Shown: positions 25,875-35,084 of the stretch, piece by piece | How the letters are laid out: each line of letters begins with the position of its first letter | Position numbering within the stretch: the first letter of the stretch is position 1 | From: Bacteroidota bacterium | Lineage (GTDB): Bacteria; Bacteroidota; Bacteroidia; Bacteroidales; Paludibacteraceae | DNA length: 64,000 nucleotides | Assembly: GCA_021779195.1 (NCBI GenBank) | Contig: JAJYBB010000013.1 | Span: forward strand, 1-64,000 | Direction of reading: 5' to 3' | Position numbers and translations under genes: made by a program | The notes under the pieces: generated by a model | Told to the model about the DNA's origin: nothing | The model's database searches: none | The model's input: only the letters and a program-made list of their open reading frames with translations

Positions 25875-27932
25875 ATGAAAAGCAAATTATTCATTTTGTT
25901 ACAATTTTCAACTTTCATATCTTTTAGTTTGCTTGGACAGCAAGTGTTTACTAAACAAGATGTTATAAGTAAAATGAAATTAGTAAATGATTTCTGGATT
26001 TCACAAAATCCCAATCCTGGAAATAATCAATGGGCACGATCGGCTTATTTTACTGGAGATATAGATTTTTATAAACTTTATCCCAAGGACAGTTATAAGC
26101 AATATGCCGAGTTATGGGCAAAAAACAATAACTGGACATTGAATGGTGGAATTTATACACGTGTTGCTGACAATCAAATTTCAGGTCAGACATATATCGA
26201 TTTATATAATCTTGATTTAATAAAACAACCTGCAAAAATTGCCAATATAAAGGCAAGTGTCGATTCGATGATTCATACTTCCAAATCGGATGATTGGTGG
26301 TGGGTCGATGCATTGTACATGGCTATGCCTGTATTTGCAAAAATTGGAGTGTTGAGCAATAACGATAGCGTATATTTCAATAAGATGTATCAATTATATT
26401 CCAATACGAAAATTACCCGCGGATTATTTAATTCAAATGAGGCGTTATGGTATCGGGATGAATCATTTAAACCACCCTTTCAGACTCCGAGTGGAAAAAA
26501 CTCTTTCTGGGCACGTGGAAATGGCTGGGTTTTAGCAGCTCATGTCAAAGTGCTTCAGTTATTACCCCAGCAAGATAACCACCGAGCTGAATATGTTGAC
26601 ACATTTCAAAAAATGGCAGCAGCGTTAAAAAGTCGGCAACGTTCAGATGGGTTTTGGAATGTAAGTTTGGATGATTCAACCGATTATGGGGGAATTGAAA
26701 CCTCTGGAACTTCATTTTTTACGTATGCAATTGCTTGGGGAATTAATAATGCTTTGTTGGATTCTGACACATATTATCCTGTGGTTGCAAAAGCCTGGAA
26801 TGCTTTGTCAACAATAGCTGTTCAGCCCAACGGATTTTTGGGATATGTGCAAGGGGTTGGGTCGGGACCTTCATCATCGCAGCCGGTAACTGTAAGTTCT
26901 ACAGCTGATTTTGGGGTAGGAGCGTTCTTGTTGGCAGGTACAGAGGTCGCTAAATTAGCCAATGGAGTTATGCCGATTCCTTCAAATTTCTCAGTTCAGG
27001 CTATTACAGTAAAGGATAATACCCATATTAAAGTATCATTTTCTAAAAAAATAAATTTATTTTCTGCACTTTTGCCTGCTAATTATCTGATTAATAATGT
27101 GATTGTTTCGAGTGTGAATCAGTCTGATAACGACAGTTCGATTGTACTTACTGTTGATACTTTAAATTTCGGTAAATATAGTTTGCAGGTTAATAATGTT
27201 TTTAGTTCAGATAGTGTAGCTGTTGAGTCAGATGTTTCAACCTCATTTGTATATTCTGGAATTGCAGGTGTAACAGCAAGTGGTTTTGAATCAGGAACCG
27301 CGAATACCCCAGATAAAACCATTGATTTTGATTTTTCAACCCGTTGGTCAGCTTATGGAATCGGGCAATGGATTATGTACAATTTGGGTGAATCAAAATT
27401 AGTAAATTCTGTTGATCTTGCTTTTTATAATGGCGATATCCGAAAAGGCTATTTTTCGATTAGTCTGTCAAATCTTACCGAGGATAGCACAGCATTTCAC
27501 ACGGTTGTTGAAGGAGCTTCAAGCGGAACGACCAAAAATTTTGAGAATTATAAATTTATCCCACAACCCGCTAGGTTTGTTAAAATTACAGGAAAAGGGA
27601 ATAATCAGAATTTATGGAATAGCATTACTGAAACCCGGATAAATTTTTATTCTATTCCGACTTCTATAAAAATGCTTGATTATCAAAACCTACAATTTAA
27701 TGTTTTTCCAAATCCCTTTTCTGGAAATAAACTCAATATAATAAGTCAAAATATTGATGGACGATGCAATTTACGTATTTTATCTTTATCGGGGGACGAG
27801 CTGTTTTCAAGAAATATCGAACTAAAAAATAATAAAGCTACAGTTGATAATCTGAGTTTTACCAAGGGTTTATATTTGATTTCTTTAAAAAATTATTCAT
27901 TTTCAGGCTCTTTATTGCTTTTTGCCAATTAA
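25875..27932 (+). CDS. GH105 unsaturated uronyl/rhamnogalacturonyl hydrolase with discoidin-like and T9SS domains
   Basis: 685 residues. After a signal peptide (1-22), a GH105 (alpha/alpha)6 domain spans about 25-360: DDWWWVDALYMAMP (Asp139-Asp145 region, catalytic Asp), NSFWARGNGWVLAA near 210, and GIETSGTSFFTYAI. It is followed by a small beta domain (about 368-465), a discoidin-like module (about 468-595: ASGFESGT...DFSTRWSAYGIGQWI) and a T9SS sorting tail (FNVFPNPFSGNKL). GH105 enzymes remove the 4,5-unsaturated uronic acid left at chain ends by polysaccharide lyases, which ties this gene to the upstream lyase-like proteins. Secretion by T9SS rather than periplasmic location is notable for this normally intracellular or periplasmic step. 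Confidence 0.88.
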   Translation: MKSKLFILLQFSTFISFSLLGQQVFTKQDVISKMKLVNDFWISQNPNPGNNQWARSAYFTGDIDFYKLYPKDSYKQYAELWAKNNNWTLNGGIYTRVADNQISGQTYIDLYNLDLIKQPAKIANIKASVDSMIHTSKSDDWWWVDALYMAMPVFAKIGVLSNNDSVYFNKMYQLYSNTKITRGLFNSNEALWYRDESFKPPFQTPSGKNSFWARGNGWVLAAHVKVLQLLPQQDNHRAEYVDTFQKMAAALKSRQRSDGFWNVSLDDSTDYGGIETSGTSFFTYAIAWGINNALLDSDTYYPVVAKAWNALSTIAVQPNGFLGYVQGVGSGPSSSQPVTVSSTADFGVGAFLLAGTEVAKLANGVMPIPSNFSVQAITVKDNTHIKVSFSKKINLFSALLPANYLINNVIVSSVNQSDNDSSIVLTVDTLNFGKYSLQVNNVFSSDSVAVESDVSTSFVYSGIAGVTASGFESGTANTPDKTIDFDFSTRWSAYGIGQWIMYNLGESKLVNSVDLAFYNGDIRKGYFSISLSNLTEDSTAFHTVVEGASSGTTKNFENYKFIPQPARFVKITGKGNNQNLWNSITETRINFYSIPTSIKMLDYQNLQFNVFPNPFSGNKLNIISQNIDGRCNLRILSLSGDELFSRNIELKNNKATVDNLSFTKGLYLISLKNYSFSGSLLLFAN

Positions 27933-27941
27933 AACATTGCT

Positions 27942-28910
27942 TTATTCCAATTTTATTACCCGTTTGCTTTCTGTATAGCTCCCTAAAATTCCGATTCCGC
28001 CTGTAACATTGCTGTACACCTGAACTGGTTCTGAGAAAAAATTATTGTTTTTAGTCGAAGCACGTGTTTGCAGATACAAGTAATAACTTTTACTTATGCT
28101 TTGTAATTTTACAATCATTTCCTTTTGAGGAAAAAGGAACGAATTCCCGGCTGCATAGTGGTCGATATTATCGGAAATGCTGAAGGTTAACGGATACGTT
28201 TTTCCGTTGAATAAGTCATCAGAAAAGACATTGTATTTGTTTGACGTGAGGGAAGTAGGAGGTCCTACTGAATTTTGATTTGCATTCCCCGAAACTATAT
28301 CATCAAACGAAAAATTATAATTTTCGTAACTGCCTATAATTGAATTTGTTTTGGTAATTACTACCAATCGATAATAGTTTCGAATGTCAGGCATGTCAGT
28401 GAAATGAAGGATAATTTTTAAAGTCCGGCTTTGTGAATATCCGATTGTGTCTATCTTTTGGGTCATCTTATTTATGTTAATTAGCGGTGTACTTATTCCG
28501 GTGAAAACCGAAGTAGTATCAATCGACATGATGGCAGGGGCAGGAACAATATTGGTTCCGCACGATAAACTTTGTTTTCCGGGAGCTTTAACCAATAGAC
28601 TGATTGAGTCGCCTACTGAAGGATGATAACTTCCCACATAATATCCGCTATCGGTATGTACTAAATTCTCTTTTGGCAATCCATCTACCATCAGTGTAAT
28701 GGTGGAATTGTCCACGGTATTGAACGTGGTTTGATTACTCAGAAAGAACCTACTTTCAGTCAGTTGAGCTTTTACAACCGAATCGGGTGTAATAATGCTA
28801 TTGATTACTAATAATGGTTCGGTGATCTTTCCATTGAACTCGATCACTTTTTGGCAAGAACTAACCATAAGCATCAAGATCGGCAGAATATATAGAATTT
28901 TTTTTTTCAT
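27942..28910 (-). CDS. DUF4249 lipoprotein
   Basis: 322 residues. A lipoprotein signal (MKKKILYILPILMLMVSSC, lipid on Cys19) is followed by the DUF4249 beta-rich body (EPLLVINSIITPDSVVKAQL...). DUF4249 lipoproteins are typically encoded beside a TonB-dependent receptor, as here, and are thought to be its surface partner, analogous in position to SusD. The substrate is unknown. The start is the ATG at 28910; a TTG at 28925 would lengthen it before the signal peptide. It lies 26 bp after the receptor gene and converges with the GH105 gene with only 9 bp between stops. Confidence 0.85.
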   Translation of the reverse strand: MKKKILYILPILMLMVSSCQKVIEFNGKITEPLLVINSIITPDSVVKAQLTESRFFLSNQTTFNTVDNSTITLMVDGLPKENLVHTDSGYYVGSYHPSVGDSISLLVKAPGKQSLSCGTNIVPAPAIMSIDTTSVFTGISTPLININKMTQKIDTIGYSQSRTLKIILHFTDMPDIRNYYRLVVITKTNSIIGSYENYNFSFDDIVSGNANQNSVGPPTSLTSNKYNVFSDDLFNGKTYPLTFSISDNIDHYAAGNSFLFPQKEMIVKLQSISKSYYLYLQTRASTKNNNFFSEPVQVYSNVTGGIGILGSYTESKRVIKLE

Positions 28911-28936
28911 TTTAACTATTTTCAAGGGATGAGTTT

Positions 28937-31384
28937 TTAAAATTTAAACGTATAGCTTACCGATGGAATGATCGGGAAGATTGAAAGTTGCACTAATTGT
29001 TTTTGATCGGTGTATTTTCCGGTTGCAGCATCGTAAACCGTGTTTGTCCTTACGGTTGTCAAGAATGGATTCAATCGGTCATAAGCATTGTAAATACTGA
29101 TGTTCCATGTTCTCGTTCCATGTTTTAATTTTTTATGAAAATTGATTCCCAAATCTAATCGGTGTGTCGGTTCGTAGCGATAATTATCTCGGGAACTGAT
29201 ATATGGTAAACTTGTTAAACTTTGAATGCTATTAAGCCCGCTTAATCCGTTATTGGTATCGGGTACAGGATTGCCAGCATAATTTTGCATGGCAAGTGTT
29301 CCCGCGTTACCGGTGCTATAAACCCAGGTAGCAGCTACGTCAATTCGTTCGTTAAATTTGTGCGAAATGACAATGCTTAAATCGTGTGTTCGATCATATT
29401 TTGCAGGGAAAACGAGTCCATTATTGAGCATTTGTCCGGGACGGTTGAATAAGCGTTCAGTTTTCGACCAAGTGTAACCAATCCAGCCGGTAGTTTTACC
29501 TATTGATTTCTGAGCCAGAAATTCAACGCCGTATGCCCAGCCTTCACCGATATCGACTTTATCTTCCCAGCCGGTGCTTGAACCGAAAAATGAAGCCCCA
29601 TCTTTATATTCAATCAGGTTATCCATCTTTTTATAGTATGTTTCCACTGATAAATCAATAAAATTCAATAAATTATAGAAAAATCCAAGTGAGACTTGTT
29701 GCGAAAGCATGGGTTTAATTCTTTTCGTAACCGGAACCCATAGGTCGGTCGGAAGTTCAATATTGCTGTTTGAAAGCAAATGAATATATTGACTCATAGA
29801 GGCATAACCGGCTTTTATGGAAAAGTTGTCTGTTAATAAATATCGAAAACTAAGTCGCGGTTCAAGTGATTGATAAAACTGACTTTGAACAAAGAAAGTG
29901 GAATAATGCAGTCCGATATTGGCTTTAAACGAAGGAGTTATACTAATATTATCCTCGGCATAAGCAATGGCTTCCTGAGAATTTATATTTTGGTCGCCAA
30001 TGGTTGTGTCCATTGGTTGCGTGCCACCGGTAGTTTGTGCCACAGTAACGCCCGGGCGAAAGGTATGGTGTGTGTAATTTACACCGAATTTTATATCGTG
30101 ATCGGGGTTTGGCAAATAATCGAAATCGACTTTTGCAGCATAATCTTCAATACCCGAGTTGAACCCTAAATCGATGGAAGAATTTGAGGTTGAAGGAGGC
30201 GTTTTGATACTGGTTTGGGACTTAGTCCCGATTCCCAGCAAAAAGTTGTAACGGGTATAATATCCGGTGGTATTCATAAATAGTTTGTGCGACAAAATGT
30301 GATTCCAGCGTGCTGCAGCTAAGATATTTCCCCAATTCCAATTCATATTCAGCCATGTGCTTTGTGAACTATTGTCTGTATTGGTTATGCTTTGATTGAT
30401 GTTGGCATAAATCACATCGCTACCCGTAAAAAAACTTAAATACAAACGGTCCATATCTGAAAATTTATGACTCAATTTGGCATTGATATCATAAAAATAA
30501 TAACCGGCAGAAGTTTTTTCCATGCCTGGTTGTTTTGAAAACATTGATTTGATGATTGGTTGTGCTATAATATCGGCATAAGACCGGCGGGCTGAAATAT
30601 TAAAACTTGTTTTTTCGTTGACAATAGGTCCTTCAAAATTTATTTTTGAAGAAATCAATCCGATGGTAACGTTTCCATGATACGAATGTGTGTTTCCGTC
30701 ATTCATTGTAATATCAACAACAGATGAAAGCCGTCCGCCGAATCGAGCCGGAAAACTGCCTTTGTAAAGGGTTACATTTTTGATGGCATCGGCATTGAAA
30801 ACTGAAAAAAAGCCGAACACATGATTTACGTTATAAACCGGAACACCATCTAATAAGATTAGGTTTTCATCCGGTCCGCCACCACGAACATAAAAGCCGG
30901 CAGAACCTTCGGTGCCGGCTTTTACTCCCGGCAGTAATTGTAATGCCTTGAGCACATCCGTTTCGCCGAAAAGCGTTGGTATTGATTTGATCTGGCTTAT
31001 GGGTACATCTATTGCACTCATTTGTGCACTCTGCACCCCGAATTGTTTACGATTACCCACAACCTTTATTTCCGACAATTCAGTGTTGGGCATCAGTTTC
31101 TGATTGATAATTGTATCTTTTTGTAAAGTAAATTGCTGATTTACTGAATTATATCCTACATATGAAAAGTTGATATTTACTTTTCCTTTTGGTAAAGTCA
31201 ACGAGTAAAATCCGTAAGAATTGGTAATGGTACCTCGTGCAGTGTTTTTGTTAATAATCGAAGCATTCAATAAAGTTTCACCAGTTTTCAGGTCGGTAAT
31301 ATATCCGCTTATGGTGTAACTTTGAGAAAAGGAATGGTTCAAAATTATAATCAGAAAAATAAATAATAAATTGATTTTCTTCAT
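28937..31384 (-). CDS. TonB-dependent receptor paired with DUF4249
   Basis: 815 residues: signal peptide (1-20), carboxypeptidase-regulatory-like domain (YTISGYITDLKTGETLLNAS, about 22-105), plug (about 120-225, with FYVRGGGPDENLILLDG and FPARFGG) and an outer-membrane barrel ending in PSVSYTFKF. The ligand cannot be told. It differs from SusC-type receptors, which pair with SusD; the DUF4249 partner points to another class of cargo such as a peptide, metal complex or small oligomer. It faces the secreted glycan block tail to tail, so it is not in the same operon and a functional link is not shown. Confidence 0.87.
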   Translation of the reverse strand: MKKINLLFIFLIIILNHSFSQSYTISGYITDLKTGETLLNASIINKNTARGTITNSYGFYSLTLPKGKVNINFSYVGYNSVNQQFTLQKDTIINQKLMPNTELSEIKVVGNRKQFGVQSAQMSAIDVPISQIKSIPTLFGETDVLKALQLLPGVKAGTEGSAGFYVRGGGPDENLILLDGVPVYNVNHVFGFFSVFNADAIKNVTLYKGSFPARFGGRLSSVVDITMNDGNTHSYHGNVTIGLISSKINFEGPIVNEKTSFNISARRSYADIIAQPIIKSMFSKQPGMEKTSAGYYFYDINAKLSHKFSDMDRLYLSFFTGSDVIYANINQSITNTDNSSQSTWLNMNWNWGNILAAARWNHILSHKLFMNTTGYYTRYNFLLGIGTKSQTSIKTPPSTSNSSIDLGFNSGIEDYAAKVDFDYLPNPDHDIKFGVNYTHHTFRPGVTVAQTTGGTQPMDTTIGDQNINSQEAIAYAEDNISITPSFKANIGLHYSTFFVQSQFYQSLEPRLSFRYLLTDNFSIKAGYASMSQYIHLLSNSNIELPTDLWVPVTKRIKPMLSQQVSLGFFYNLLNFIDLSVETYYKKMDNLIEYKDGASFFGSSTGWEDKVDIGEGWAYGVEFLAQKSIGKTTGWIGYTWSKTERLFNRPGQMLNNGLVFPAKYDRTHDLSIVISHKFNERIDVAATWVYSTGNAGTLAMQNYAGNPVPDTNNGLSGLNSIQSLTSLPYISSRDNYRYEPTHRLDLGINFHKKLKHGTRTWNISIYNAYDRLNPFLTTVRTNTVYDAATGKYTDQKQLVQLSIFPIIPSVSYTFKF

Positions 31385-31536
31385 GAAAAAAGATTGTTTA
31401 ATTTATTTTCGAATCACAAAAAAATGGAAAGTGTGAATCTTAACTGCAATGAGAAACGTTTTTGGTAGTGTTTTGTTTTTTCTTTTTTGTTTATTCACGT
31501 AGGTTTATTCATAAATTTCAATGATTTTACTTTCGA

Positions 31537-32187
31537 TCATTCCAATTTTGCCAATTCATACACCTGATTCAAGGTGTAGAACCCTGATTTTGTTTTTTCG
31601 GCAGCATTCAACATGGCTTGAGCAACATCGACAGCCTGAATTGGTCTATATTTTCTAAATAGACCCAACGCATTTATACCATACATGAAACTGAGTCCGA
31701 TTTTTTCGCCGACTCTTTTTTCGATTCGTTTTCCGTCTAATTGTCCTGGACGAATGATACTTATATACTCGAAACCTAAAGACTGTACAGCTTGTTCTAA
31801 TTCTCCTTTTATATTCATGTAAAAATTTAATGAGTTTGGATTTGCACCTGCTGCTGAAACCAAAATATAATTATTAATTCCTTGTTTAATAGCCATTTGA
31901 GCAGTGTTAAATTGATAGGTGAAATCTACTTTGTATTGTTCGGTTTTATTTTTGGCTTTTGCAATTGTAGTTCCCATGGCGGAGAAAAGCACATCACCAT
32001 GCAACAAATTCTGCCATTTTTCAGGATGATCAAAATCGACGATATATTCTTGTAACTTAGGATGACTCTTTTCTCCCGACCTGCGAACAAACGAAATGAC
32101 TTGAATGTATTTATTGCTATTTAAAAGTAAATCAATAAGTTGAGATCCTACCATCCCTGTAGATCCGATAACAACGGCTGTTTTCAT
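31537..32187 (-). CDS. NAD(P)-binding Rossmann-fold protein, HTATIP2/YwnB-like
   Basis: 216 residues, atypical short-chain dehydrogenase fold with the nucleotide motif GSTGMVG at residues 8-14 and the Ser/Tyr region LVSAAGANPNSLNFYMNIKGELE, where Y-x3-K is kept as YMNIK. The IIRPGQLDG motif is typical of HTATIP2-like NAD-binding proteins. There is no membrane segment. The substrate is unknown. It is the last gene of a leftward series, but 220 bp separate it from serB, so it may have its own promoter. Confidence 0.8.
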   Translation of the reverse strand: MKTAVVIGSTGMVGSQLIDLLLNSNKYIQVISFVRRSGEKSHPKLQEYIVDFDHPEKWQNLLHGDVLFSAMGTTIAKAKNKTEQYKVDFTYQFNTAQMAIKQGINNYILVSAAGANPNSLNFYMNIKGELEQAVQSLGFEYISIIRPGQLDGKRIEKRVGEKIGLSFMYGINALGLFRKYRPIQAVDVAQAMLNAAEKTKSGFYTLNQVYELAKLE

Positions 32188-32297
32188 TTGTGATATTGGT
32201 TGATTGAGTTAATTTGAATTTAATTGTGCTATGTTTCAATGTTTTAGTTTATGCTGAATTTTTTTTAACGCCAAGACAAAGTTCTATTGCTATACTA

Positions 32298-32371
32298 AAT
32301 TCATTTTGATAATGTTATCAATAAGATTCAAATATAAACTGACTTTTCGGAGTGGATTCATATTTACAATT
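32298..32371. repeat. Dispersed intergenic repeat, copy 1
   Basis: From TTCATTTTGATAATG through AAACTGACTTTTCGG to GAGTGGATTCAT, this segment resembles the intergenic sequence at about 38849-38932. The two conserved ends are nearly identical between copies while the middle differs in length by about 20 bp. It lies between serB and the Rossmann-fold gene. Confidence 0.45.
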
Positions 32372-32408
32372 TTGAAAAATAGAACTTCCACGATTTGTTT
32401 CAGATGAA

Positions 32409-33632
32409 TTAATTTCCAATATGTATATCTCTGAAACCTAAGAAATAAAGTACTCCGTCTAATCCAATAGTTGAGAGCGATTGTTGCGCATTTGCTTTTA
32501 CTTTGGGTTTTGCATGAAAAGCTATTCCTAATCCGGCAAGGTTGAGCATTGGTAAATCGTTGGCACCATCGCCAACGGCAATTACCTGTTCTAATTCAAT
32601 TTTTTCAACTTGAGCAATTAATTTTAAGAGTTCGGCTTTTCGTTTTCCGTCAACAATATCGCCTAAATAATTACCGGTCAGTTTTCCATCTGTTATTTCT
32701 AATTCGTTGGCATACACGTAATCAACGTCGAAAAGCTTCTTCAATCGTTGTCCGAAATAAGTAAAACCTCCTGATAAAATAGCTACTTTAAATCCGATTT
32801 TTTTCAATATTGAGATCAACCGCTCCGCACCGTCCATAATTGGTAAATTATCAGCAATTTCTTCAAGCACTTTTTCGTCCAATCCTTTCAGTAAAGCTAC
32901 CCGGCGACTGAAGCTTTCGTTAAAATCAATTTCGCCCCGCATAGCCGATTCTGTGATAGCCCGCACTTCTTCACCAACTCCTGCACGGTCCGCTAATTCG
33001 TCTATTACTTCCGTTTTTATCAACGTGGAATCCATATCAAAGCAAATTAATCGACGGTTACGCCGATACATATCGTCTTGTTGAAATGATATATCAATAC
33101 CCAATTCAGCGCTGTAATTCATAAACTTTTCCGACAAACTATTTTTGTCTTTCAGCGCACCCCGCACCGATAGTTCAATACATGAACGCAACGATGACTC
33201 ATCGAGAATTTCGAGTGAAGGCCGACCTGAAAGTCGAATTATAGAGTCAATATTCAGTTCTTGTTCCGAAATGGCTTTTGTTACCATTGATAATTGCCTG
33301 GCAGTTATTATTTTGCCTAATACGGTAACGATGTACCGACTTTTTCCTTGTTGTGTTACCCAGTTGTCGTATTGATCAACATAAATAGGTGTAAATTTTA
33401 CATTTACGTTCATATCCGAACATTTGAAAAGTACTTCCTTCAAAATATTCCCAGAATCTGCCGTATCCGAAATTTTAAATAAAATTCCCAATGAAAGGGT
33501 ATGATGAATATCGGCTTGTCCGATGTCTAAAATCGTGGCATTATATTTTCCTAAAATTTCAGTAACCGCAGTGGTTACTCCAGGTTTATCATTTCCCGAA
33601 ATATTGATCAAAATTAGTTCGCTGTTTGGCAT
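32409..33632 (-). CDS. serB: Phosphoserine phosphatase with N-terminal ACT domains
   Basis: Hydrolyses phosphoserine to serine, the last step of serine synthesis. 407 residues: two N-terminal ACT-type domains (about 5-80 and 90-175), then a HAD core with CFDMDSTLI (nucleophile and acid/base Asp), LSGGF (motif II), and VAIGDGAND-type motif VIAVGDGANDLPML (motif IV). The ACT domains suggest feedback control by an amino acid. It begins 16 bp after the MltF-like gene, so it belongs to the leftward operon udk-exonuclease-mltF-serB. Confidence 0.95.
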   Translation of the reverse strand: MPNSELILINISGNDKPGVTTAVTEILGKYNATILDIGQADIHHTLSLGILFKISDTADSGNILKEVLFKCSDMNVNVKFTPIYVDQYDNWVTQQGKSRYIVTVLGKIITARQLSMVTKAISEQELNIDSIIRLSGRPSLEILDESSLRSCIELSVRGALKDKNSLSEKFMNYSAELGIDISFQQDDMYRRNRRLICFDMDSTLIKTEVIDELADRAGVGEEVRAITESAMRGEIDFNESFSRRVALLKGLDEKVLEEIADNLPIMDGAERLISILKKIGFKVAILSGGFTYFGQRLKKLFDVDYVYANELEITDGKLTGNYLGDIVDGKRKAELLKLIAQVEKIELEQVIAVGDGANDLPMLNLAGLGIAFHAKPKVKANAQQSLSTIGLDGVLYFLGFRDIHIGN

Positions 33633-33648
33633 AATTTATTTTTTTTAA

Positions 33649-35022
33649 TTATTTTCTTCGTATATATTTTTCGTAGGTGTCCAGTGTATTTTTTACATAT
33701 CGTACGGTTTCATTTCCTCGAAAATAGCCGTATTTTACCACTGGATCGTTATAAAATTCAGGTTCGCTTTTTTTTAACAGGAAATATTCTACCTGATTGA
33801 ACCAGATGTGCGGATTTTTGCCGTATTTATTGGCTAATGCCATGGCATCGAGTATATGAGCAGGACCTGAATTGTAAGCAGCCAAAATAAATTTGATACG
33901 TTCTTCTTTATTTTCAATTTGTCGGAAGGCAAGATTTAAACTTTTAATGTATTCCACACCTGCTTCAATATTCATTTCAGGATTTTTAACGGTTCTTCTG
34001 TCTAAACCGAAATTGGATGCAGTTCGTGGCATAAGTTGCATAATACCGGCAGCACCAGCCCAGGATACTTGTGATGTGTCGAAACGTGATTCATGAAAAG
34101 CCAAGGCTGCTAATAACCGCCAATCCCAATTGATTTCGGATGCATATTTTTTAAATAAATGATCGTAAGGTGAAATGTGTCCTTTGGGTATTTTGACTTT
34201 TTGAAGTGATACGTATGGGCTTTTGTTCCAATATTTATCGAACAATCGTTCCTGAGTTAGATGTGTGTCGGGTAAATCTTCCCATTTTTTGATGATTTTT
34301 CCCAATTTTCGGCTCGATTTCCGAATCAACCAGCCATTACGTTGATCAAATCCAACCGATAAATGGCAATCCAGCGTTCGTTGAAAGGATTTGTGAAGCA
34401 TGGCTACATTATAATATGCCAGCGTAAAGCCAATTTTCTTTTCGGCAACTTCATTAATTAAGTCATCGTCGCTTACTGAATCTGGTACTGTGATTATTTT
34501 AATCGTTCCACCTATTTCATCATTGAGCGATTGTAACCTATTCTGAAATATACTATTGGAAGTTACATAAACTGATTTTCCAGCTAATTCGGTTACATCA
34601 GAAATAGACGATGTACCCATGTTTTGAACTAAAACCTGATGAGATTCGGATTGAGGCAACACAAAATTAAATTGATTTTTTAATTCTTTGGTTTCTATCA
34701 GATTATATGCCACCAAGTCTACCTGGTTGGTTTGAAGCAATTCAGCCAACTCACCTTCAGAGCGTGCTACAGTAACATCAATATTTACATGAAGATAATT
34801 TGCTAAATCTTCAGCCATTTCGTAATCAAAACCCATGTATTCATCACGAAATAAAAAATAACTTGTCGAACCGTACATGGTTGCTATGCGCAAGGTGTCG
34901 GTATTCACAATGTTCTGCAAATCATTATTTACGGTATGTTCGTTCTCCGGCTTACGCGGTTGACACGATGCCAGCATTAACCCCATAAACAGTAAATTAA
35001 TAAATGATGCGGGTTTTTGCAT
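33649..35022 (-). CDS. mltF: MltF-like membrane-bound lytic murein transglycosylase
   Basis: 457 residues. A lipoprotein signal (FMGLMLASC) anchors it to a membrane. An extracytoplasmic solute-binding domain (SBP family 3, about 45-270: TLRIATMYGSTSYF...GFDYEMAEDL) is followed by an SLT lytic transglycosylase domain (about 290-440) with catalytic Glu in ALAFHESRFD and GIMQLMP. This is the MltF layout, where the regulatory domain senses peptidoglycan fragments and the SLT domain cleaves peptidoglycan with 1,6-anhydro product formation. It lies in the operon with udk, the exonuclease and serB. Confidence 0.92.
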   Translation of the reverse strand: MQKPASFINLLFMGLMLASCQPRKPENEHTVNNDLQNIVNTDTLRIATMYGSTSYFLFRDEYMGFDYEMAEDLANYLHVNIDVTVARSEGELAELLQTNQVDLVAYNLIETKELKNQFNFVLPQSESHQVLVQNMGTSSISDVTELAGKSVYVTSNSIFQNRLQSLNDEIGGTIKIITVPDSVSDDDLINEVAEKKIGFTLAYYNVAMLHKSFQRTLDCHLSVGFDQRNGWLIRKSSRKLGKIIKKWEDLPDTHLTQERLFDKYWNKSPYVSLQKVKIPKGHISPYDHLFKKYASEINWDWRLLAALAFHESRFDTSQVSWAGAAGIMQLMPRTASNFGLDRRTVKNPEMNIEAGVEYIKSLNLAFRQIENKEERIKFILAAYNSGPAHILDAMALANKYGKNPHIWFNQVEYFLLKKSEPEFYNDPVVKYGYFRGNETVRYVKNTLDTYEKYIRRK

Positions 35023-35084
35023 GTTGGATTTGATAAACTTCAGGATTGAATTGATCGAATGATTGATGTCGTTAATATTTTAAA

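Noticed and set aside
13792-27932. Considered as a classical Sus-type polysaccharide utilisation locus
   Set aside because: There is no SusC/SusD pair; the nearest TonB receptor pairs with DUF4249 and lies in the opposite orientation.
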